DNA of 35,457 bases from Corynebacterium sp. (GTDB lineage: Bacteria; Actinomycetota; Actinomycetes; Mycobacteriales; Mycobacteriaceae), in assembly GCF_030826625.1 (NCBI RefSeq), contig NZ_JAPJNQ010000016.1, positions 1 to 35,457 of the forward strand. Reading direction: 5' to 3'. The notes under the pieces are model-generated. The model searched no databases. It was not told the origin of the DNA and saw nothing but the letters and a program-made list of their open reading frames with translations. The position numbers were made by a program, and so were the translations under genes. The number at the start of each line of letters is the position of its first letter. The stretch's first letter is position 1. Below are positions 30,763 through 35,457 of this stretch, one piece after another.

Positions 30763-32583
30763 TTACTGACTGGAGAAATATGCCAGCGCCCGGGGTATCG
30801 CGGTAGCAATCGCGCTTGCCGACGTCGGCGCCATCCCAAATTCTGTTTGTGCAGCAAGCTGCGCGGCCCAAGAATGCACGACGACAGCGCGCCGGAAAAC
30901 GTCGGCAAGACCCGCCTGGGCGGCCTCGTTGTGTTTAGCCTCCGGAGCGGCTGCTGGTGCATTCCACTCGGCGAGGAAAGCTCCCAGAATTCCGGACAGC
31001 ACATCACCGGAACCAGGCGTGGCAGCCCACGAAGAACCCGTATTCACCGACACCAATCTGCCGTCAGGGCTGGCAATCAGAGTGAGCCGTCCTTTTCGCA
31101 GCACCCACGCATTGAGTTGTGCCGCCAGGGCACGGGTAGTGCGCAAACGGTCGGTGGCGTCGTTTGCAGAAGCCTCCTGATCCGGCACAGGTAGCGCGTC
31201 TGCTAAACGCTGAAACTCTCCATCATGCGGGGTCAGCAGCACCGGGCTAGTGCTTGCCCGGTCGCGCAGGAGCTCCCACAACTGCGCGCTAGCCGCTAAC
31301 AACGTGATGGCGTCGGCATCCAACACCAACGGTTGAGTGCCCCGCAACGCATATTCCAATTCCAATGCCGCGGAAATATCTGTTCCGCGCCCCGGCCCAA
31401 CAACCAACGCTTGCACCCGACCCGCGGTGCGCACACTGGTATGTGTGACTGCTTCCGGGTGCGCGCGCACCACATCACGCGTGAGTTCGGCAGGACCAAT
31501 CACCCGCACCATCGACGGCGTGGCGGCGATGGCACCGGCCGCAGATAAAATGCCCGCGCCGGGATACGCCGCCGAGCCGGCGCACACACCAACCACGCCC
31601 GAGGAATATTTGTCCCCGGTCGGCTGCGGTTCGAGGTTTCCGGGGCCGCTGCCGACGTCGACTGTGGCGTGTTGGAATTCCGGCAATTCTGGTGCTTGTG
31701 GTGGTGCCGTTGCGCTGCCGCTTGCCGACGCCTGAGCCTGAATCTGCGTCTGCGTCTGCGTTGCGATTGCTGGAACCTGGAAAAACTCGACGGTGCCCTG
31801 CTTGAAGCCGGTGCCGGTGTTTTCTGCAGAGTTTTGGTGCGCAAGTTCTTCCGCGAACGAACGCGGGCCCTGTGGCAATTGCAGATCAGCGATCACCACT
31901 TTCCCGCACACCGGTGTTGCCGCGTGCGCCAAGCGACCAGCACCAAAAGAGATCGTGACCGTCGCACGCACATAGCTATCTCCGGGCTGGCACTCACATG
32001 GTGCCGCATCCTGATCCGTGTTTGCAGCCGTAGATGGTGCTTCTCGGGCGGCGGTTTCTGGAGCGGTGTCGCCCGTATCGCAGTGCACCCCGGTTGGCAC
32101 ATCAACGGCGAGGACATCGGTGCCCAGCCGCCGCTGCGCGTGGAAGAACTCGGCAATCGCGCCATCTAGTCCGCGACCAGCCGATAAACCAGCGATCGCG
32201 TCGATGATTAGTGCGGGCGCTTGCGCAGAATCAGCCAGTTCGGCCAGTTCGCCGGTGCCGAGCTGCTCACCACCGGCGGCGCGGAATGCGTGCCACGCAG
32301 CTTCGTGCACCTTCGGGGAGCCGTCGGCAAGCGTAGCTATCGGTACTGCGTGCACACGGTATCCAGCCAGCAACAAGTGTGTGGCGGCAAACAAACCATC
32401 GCCGCCATTACCGCCGGGGCCGGCAACTACCACGACTTTGTCGGAAGACTGCGCCCGCAACATATCCAGGGCGGTATCGGCCACGGCAGCGGCGGCGAGC
32501 TTCATCATCTCGTCGTCGGCCACCTCATGGGCCAGGAGTGCTTTTTCCGCAGCGCGGATCTGATCAGCAGAATAAGCGAACAT
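30763..32583 (-). CDS. nnrD: Bifunctional NAD(P)HX epimerase / ADP-dependent NAD(P)HX dehydratase
   Basis: A 606-residue fusion that repairs hydrated NAD(P)H. The N-terminal YjeF-type epimerase covers about residues 1-255 (AAEKALLAHEVADDEMMK, GPGGNGGDGLFAATHLL, VDVPTGVHCDTGD). The C-terminal carbohydrate-kinase-like dehydratase covers about 300-606 (SGVVGVCAGSAAYPGAG, VLDADAITLLA, LTPHDGEFQRLA and TPGSGDVLSGILGAFLAEW). Two low-complexity stretches, about residues 175-198 and a Gln/Ala/Ser tract at about 276-296, interrupt the fold. Both activities should be present; the symbol nnr or nnrDE would also fit. It is followed by an Nei-type gene on the same strand upstream, 56 bp away. Confidence 0.9.
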   Translation of the reverse strand: MFAYSADQIRAAEKALLAHEVADDEMMKLAAAAVADTALDMLRAQSSDKVVVVAGPGGNGGDGLFAATHLLLAGYRVHAVPIATLADGSPKVHEAAWHAFRAAGGEQLGTGELAELADSAQAPALIIDAIAGLSAGRGLDGAIAEFFHAQRRLGTDVLAVDVPTGVHCDTGDTAPETAAREAPSTAANTDQDAAPCECQPGDSYVRATVTISFGAGRLAHAATPVCGKVVIADLQLPQGPRSFAEELAHQNSAENTGTGFKQGTVEFFQVPAIATQTQTQIQAQASASGSATAPPQAPELPEFQHATVDVGSGPGNLEPQPTGDKYSSGVVGVCAGSAAYPGAGILSAAGAIAATPSMVRVIGPAELTRDVVRAHPEAVTHTSVRTAGRVQALVVGPGRGTDISAALELEYALRGTQPLVLDADAITLLAASAQLWELLRDRASTSPVLLTPHDGEFQRLADALPVPDQEASANDATDRLRTTRALAAQLNAWVLRKGRLTLIASPDGRLVSVNTGSSWAATPGSGDVLSGILGAFLAEWNAPAAAPEAKHNEAAQAGLADVFRRAVVVHSWAAQLAAQTEFGMAPTSASAIATAIPRALAYFSSQ

Positions 32584-32639
32584 AAACCCAGCTTAACCAC
32601 CCCGGACTAAGCCTGTGGTGGCAAGCTACGCCCCAATGA

Positions 32640-33479
32640 TCAAGCCTGGCAAGTCGGGCACCAAAACAGATTGCGGCCCTCGTATGCCTTCATCGCAATA
32701 TCCGAGCCGCAGACATAACAATCATCACCCGCGCGCCGGTAGACATAGACTTCCCCGCCGTGCTCGTCGTCACGCGCCGGGCGGTGCATCACCTCCGGGG
32801 TGTGCTCATCGCGCACCGTATTAATCTCGCCGTCGACTACGCCTTGGCGCATCAGCACCACCAGGTCCTCCCACATCGCGAAAAACACGCTGCGGTCAAT
32901 CGCATTCCCCGGAGTAAACGGCGACTGCTGGTGTCGGAACAACACCTCCGCACGGTAAATATTGCCCACCCCGGCGAACAATTTCTGGTCCATCAACAAC
33001 GAGCCGATGCTGCGCTTAGAACGTTGTACCTTCGCCCATACTTGCCGCGGGTTCGCATCATCACGGATCGGGTCTTCGCCGATCTTGCCGACGGCGATGG
33101 CGTATTCCTCATCGGTGATCAGCCGGCACCACTGCGGCCCGCGCAGATTCGCCGCCAGGTTGGTGGCGTCTTCTGAGCTGCCATCGTCGTCAAGCGTTTC
33201 AATGCGCACACGGATCTGCCCCCAGACCTTCTCGCGATCCTCAAAACGCAGGTGCCCGATCAGGCCCAAGTGGATGTAGATGATGTGTTCGTCGGAAGCA
33301 GCATCGAAGTGAAGGAACAAGTGCTTGCCAAAGGCCTCGGCGCGCTCGAGGCGGGAGCCGTCGACAAGCTCTGCTTCCGTCGCAAAGCGGCCCTGCGGGC
33401 TGGTGATGTGCAGGCGCTGGGTGCCAAAAATGCGGGTGAATTCGTCGGCAAGACGGTGGATGACGTGTCCTTCAGGCAT
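32640..33479 (-). CDS. nei: Fpg/Nei-family DNA glycosylase (endonuclease VIII-like)
   Basis: A 279-residue base-excision repair enzyme that removes oxidised bases and cuts the abasic strand. The catalytic start PEGH (P2, E3 after Met removal) is at the N-terminus, and the helix-two-turn-helix segment is LLMDQKLFAGVGNIYRAEVLF. A zinc finger closes the protein (DDCYVCGSD ... FWCPTCQA, four Cys). This is the Nei2-like actinobacterial type with a long-family ending. It is divergent from the DUF1846 gene, with both promoters in the 33480-33595 gap. Confidence 0.88.
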   Translation of the reverse strand: MPEGHVIHRLADEFTRIFGTQRLHITSPQGRFATEAELVDGSRLERAEAFGKHLFLHFDAASDEHIIYIHLGLIGHLRFEDREKVWGQIRVRIETLDDDGSSEDATNLAANLRGPQWCRLITDEEYAIAVGKIGEDPIRDDANPRQVWAKVQRSKRSIGSLLMDQKLFAGVGNIYRAEVLFRHQQSPFTPGNAIDRSVFFAMWEDLVVLMRQGVVDGEINTVRDEHTPEVMHRPARDDEHGGEVYVYRRAGDDCYVCGSDIAMKAYEGRNLFWCPTCQA

Positions 33480-33525
33480 GCCTCTAGCCTAGCGCTGTGT
33501 TTGCGCTGAGTTCGTGCTGAACGCG

Positions 33526-33531
33526 TATAAT
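33526..33531 (+). promoter_or_regulatory. -10 box of the DUF1846 gene
   Basis: A perfect TATAAT 65 bp before the start codon. TTGCGC at 33501-33506 could be a -35, but at 19-bp spacing. The transcript start would fall near 33538. Confidence 0.55.
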
Positions 33532-33595
33532 AGTCATGCGTCATAGAATATCGAGGCTGCGCGCGGGGGATGCTCGCGGGGAAAGTAAGGAAACA

Positions 33596-35089
33596 ATGGC
33601 GCATAAGATCGGGTTTGATCGAGAGAAGTACATCCAACTCCAATCCGAGCACATCAACGCTCGACGGGAAGAAATCGGCGGCAAGCTTTATCTTGAAATG
33701 GGGGGCAAGCTTTTCGACGACATGCACGCATCACGCGTGCTGCCGGGTTTTACCCCGGACAACAAGATCGCGATGCTGGAGCAGCTGAAAGATGACCTGG
33801 AGATCATGATCTGCGTGAACTCCAAGGACCTGCTGCGCAATAAAATCCGCGCTGACCTGGGCATTACTTACGAAGACGACGTACTGCGGCTGGTCGACGT
33901 GTTCCGCGAACGCGGTTTTTTGGTGGAAAACGTGGTCATCACCCAGCTGGAAGACGGCAACCACCAGGCAGAAGCCTTCATCCAGCGCCTGCACCGCATG
34001 GGGCTGAAAGTCTCCCGCCACCGCACCATCCCAGGCTATCCCACTGATGCCGATCGCATCGTGTCCGAAGATGGCTTTGGACGCAACGAATTCGCAGAAA
34101 CCTCCCGCGATCTGATCATCATGACCGCACCCGGGCCCGGATCCGGCAAGATGGCCACCTGCCTGTCTCAGATCTACCACGAGCACCAGCGAGGCGTAAA
34201 CGCCAACTACGCCAAATTTGAAACTTTCCCGATCTGGAACCTGCCACTCGAGCATCCAGTCAACCTGGCCTATGAGGCGGCCACCGCGGACCTGGACGAT
34301 GCCAACGTCATCGACCCGTATCACCTGTCCGCCTACGACAAGAAGGCCTCCAATTACAACCGCGACGTCGAAGCCTTCCCGCTGCTCAAGCGCTTGCTGG
34401 AAAAACTCGTCGGAGCTTCGCCGTACCAGTCGCCGACCGACATGGGCGTGAACATGGTCGGATATTGCATCAGCGACGATGAAGTCTGCCAGGAGGCCGC
34501 CCGGCAGGAAATCATCCGCCGTTATTTCAAGGCGCTGGTTACCGAACGCACCGAGGAACTTGATAACACAATTTCCGGGCGCGTGGCCGTGGTGATGAAC
34601 AAAGCAGGCGTGGAAGTCGCTGACCGCGCGGTGATCGCTCCTGCGCGCCGGGTGGCGAAGGATAGCGAGCAGCCAGGCTCGGCCATTGAGCTTGCCGACG
34701 GCACCATCATCACCGGTAAAACCTCCAGTTTGTTGGGATGTTCTGCGGCCATGTTGCTGAATGCGCTGAAACACCTGGCCGGTATTTCTGACGACGTTTT
34801 GCTACTGGCACCAGAGGCCATCGAGCCGATCCAGACGCTGAAAACCCAGCACCTGGGCTCGAAGAATCCGCGGCTGCACACCGACGAGGTGCTGATTGCC
34901 CTGTCGGTTTCTGCGGCGAATTCCGCCGATGCCCGCGCTGCCCTGGCCGAATTGAAGAACCTGCGCAATTGCGAAGTGCACACCACCACAATTCTCGGGT
35001 CTGTCGACGAGGCCATCTTCCGCAACCTCGGCGTGCGGGTGAGCAGCGAACCGGTGTTCTGGCGCAAAGGTCTCTACCACAAGATTTAG
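33596..35089 (+). CDS. DUF1846 (UPF0371) family protein
   Basis: A 497-residue conserved protein. Family marks are GFDREKYIQLQSEHI, EIGGKLYLEMGGKLFDD, APGPGSGKMATCLSQ (a P-loop-like turn), SPTDMGVNMVGY and the end FWRKGLYHKI. A structure of a C. diphtheriae family member is known, but the function is not established; a nucleotide- or ATP-related role is suggested only by the glycine-rich turn. ATG 33596 is chosen because TAAGGAAACA precedes it; upstream in-frame codons lie within the promoter. It is monocistronic here, with a 52-bp gap to the next gene. Confidence 0.9.
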   Translation: MAHKIGFDREKYIQLQSEHINARREEIGGKLYLEMGGKLFDDMHASRVLPGFTPDNKIAMLEQLKDDLEIMICVNSKDLLRNKIRADLGITYEDDVLRLVDVFRERGFLVENVVITQLEDGNHQAEAFIQRLHRMGLKVSRHRTIPGYPTDADRIVSEDGFGRNEFAETSRDLIIMTAPGPGSGKMATCLSQIYHEHQRGVNANYAKFETFPIWNLPLEHPVNLAYEAATADLDDANVIDPYHLSAYDKKASNYNRDVEAFPLLKRLLEKLVGASPYQSPTDMGVNMVGYCISDDEVCQEAARQEIIRRYFKALVTERTEELDNTISGRVAVVMNKAGVEVADRAVIAPARRVAKDSEQPGSAIELADGTIITGKTSSLLGCSAAMLLNALKHLAGISDDVLLLAPEAIEPIQTLKTQHLGSKNPRLHTDEVLIALSVSAANSADARAALAELKNLRNCEVHTTTILGSVDEAIFRNLGVRVSSEPVFWRKGLYHKI

Positions 35090-35141
35090 TGGTTTCTGCA
35101 GCGTTTAGGAAAACTCCTGACAGGTTATTAAAATGCGGCTT

Positions 35142-35457
35142 ATGACTAGCCGCAGCGAATCGCTCGAATCCAAAATCCTGCTGTATTACCAGTTCACCCC
35201 AATCGCAGACCCGCAGGCGGTGATGCTGTGGCAGAAGGCTTTGTGTGAGTCGCTGGGGCTGAAAGGCCGCATCCTCATCTCTAAACACGGCATCAATGGC
35301 ACCGTCGGCGGCACGGTTGCTGCGTGTAAGCAATACCGCAAGCGCACCCGCGAATACGATGGTTTTCATTCCATGTCGTTCAAGTGGTCCAACGGCGGCG
35401 CCGAGGATTTCCCACGCTTGTCGGTGAAAGTTCGCGATGAGATCGTGGCCTTTAATG
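35142..35457 (+). CDS. trhO: Rhodanese-related tRNA uridine hydroxylase, TrhO type (3' partial)
   Basis: The first 105 residues of a TrhO/YceA-like protein, which makes 5-hydroxyuridine in tRNA wobble positions. The N-terminal domain reads ILLYYQFTPIADPQAVML, then LGLKGRILISKHGINGTVGG, the most typical segment of the family, and SFKWSNGGAEDFPRLSVKVR. The rhodanese domain with its catalytic Cys lies outside the window. The ATG at 35142 is preceded by a stretch without a strong ribosome binding site. Confidence 0.85.
   Translation, partial: MTSRSESLESKILLYYQFTPIADPQAVMLWQKALCESLGLKGRILISKHGINGTVGGTVAACKQYRKRTREYDGFHSMSFKWSNGGAEDFPRLSVKVRDEIVAFN

Noticed and set aside
33731..34774. A 347-codon open frame antisense to the DUF1846 gene
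   Set aside because: Antisense shadow of a conserved gene; the translation shows no family sequence.
1..35457. CRISPR array, tRNA or rRNA genes
   Set aside because: No regularly spaced direct repeats of CRISPR type were seen, and no cloverleaf or conserved rRNA sequence was recognised.

Overview
The window looks like a chromosomal segment of a Corynebacterium. The clearest sign is a divergent fprA / cysI-X-H-D-N-Y-Z sulphate-assimilation cluster in the gene order known from C. glutamicum. Two copies (one good, one partial) of a TAGAC-N6-GTCTA box, the published McbR motif, lie in the divergent promoter region. Other actinobacterial core genes support this: a fused NAD(P)HX epimerase/dehydratase, an Nei-type glycosylase, a DUF1846 protein and a TrhO-type protein. 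I do not name a species.

Layout. 1-926: the 3' part of an IS3-family element, ending 19 bp before a small membrane protein gene. 1569-11043: sulphur block. FprA-type reductase (-) faces cysI, a single-frame cysX-cysH fusion, cysD, cysN, cysY (sirohydrochlorin chelatase) and cysZ (TauE/SafE-type permease), which are translationally coupled or closely spaced. A SUMT gene on the other strand converges on cysZ and overlaps it by 41 bp. Together these cover sulphate uptake, activation to APS, reduction to sulphite and sulphide, electron supply, and the siroheme cofactor (SUMT plus chelatase). 11053-14797: a lipoprotein, an orphan Phd/YefM-type antitoxin, a DJ-1/PfpI enzyme and a large flavoprotein dehydrogenase.

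14805-30200: a variable, visibly more AT-rich region that looks like an accessory hot spot. It holds (i) an ABC ATPase/permease pair flanked by a 55-bp direct repeat of the 3' end of a response-regulator gene; (ii) that regulator plus a histidine kinase and a FtsX-type permease that have both lost their 5' halves in an apparent deletion, leaving an intact MacB-type ATPase; (iii) several small membrane or unknown proteins; (iv) a thioredoxin-reductase-like flavoprotein behind a perfect 22-bp palindrome; (v) pieces of decayed IS3 elements; (vi) an Abi/HEPN-type gene cut by an in-frame TAG; (vii) an intact two-component system followed by an ABC ATPase and a double-length permease resembling lantibiotic-immunity exporters. 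No bacteriocin biosynthesis gene is visible.

30292-35457: back to core-like genes: cupin, fused Nnr enzyme (-), Nei-type glycosylase (-), DUF1846 protein (+) and the start of a TrhO-type gene running off the end.

The most interesting points are the CysX-CysH fusion, the 55-bp repeat whose two differences are both synonymous, the double-ended truncation at about 18.04 kb, the broken Abi gene, and the peptide-sensing/export module at 25.3-29.7 kb. I saw no tRNA, rRNA or CRISPR array. All identifications are by reading motifs; no database search was run.
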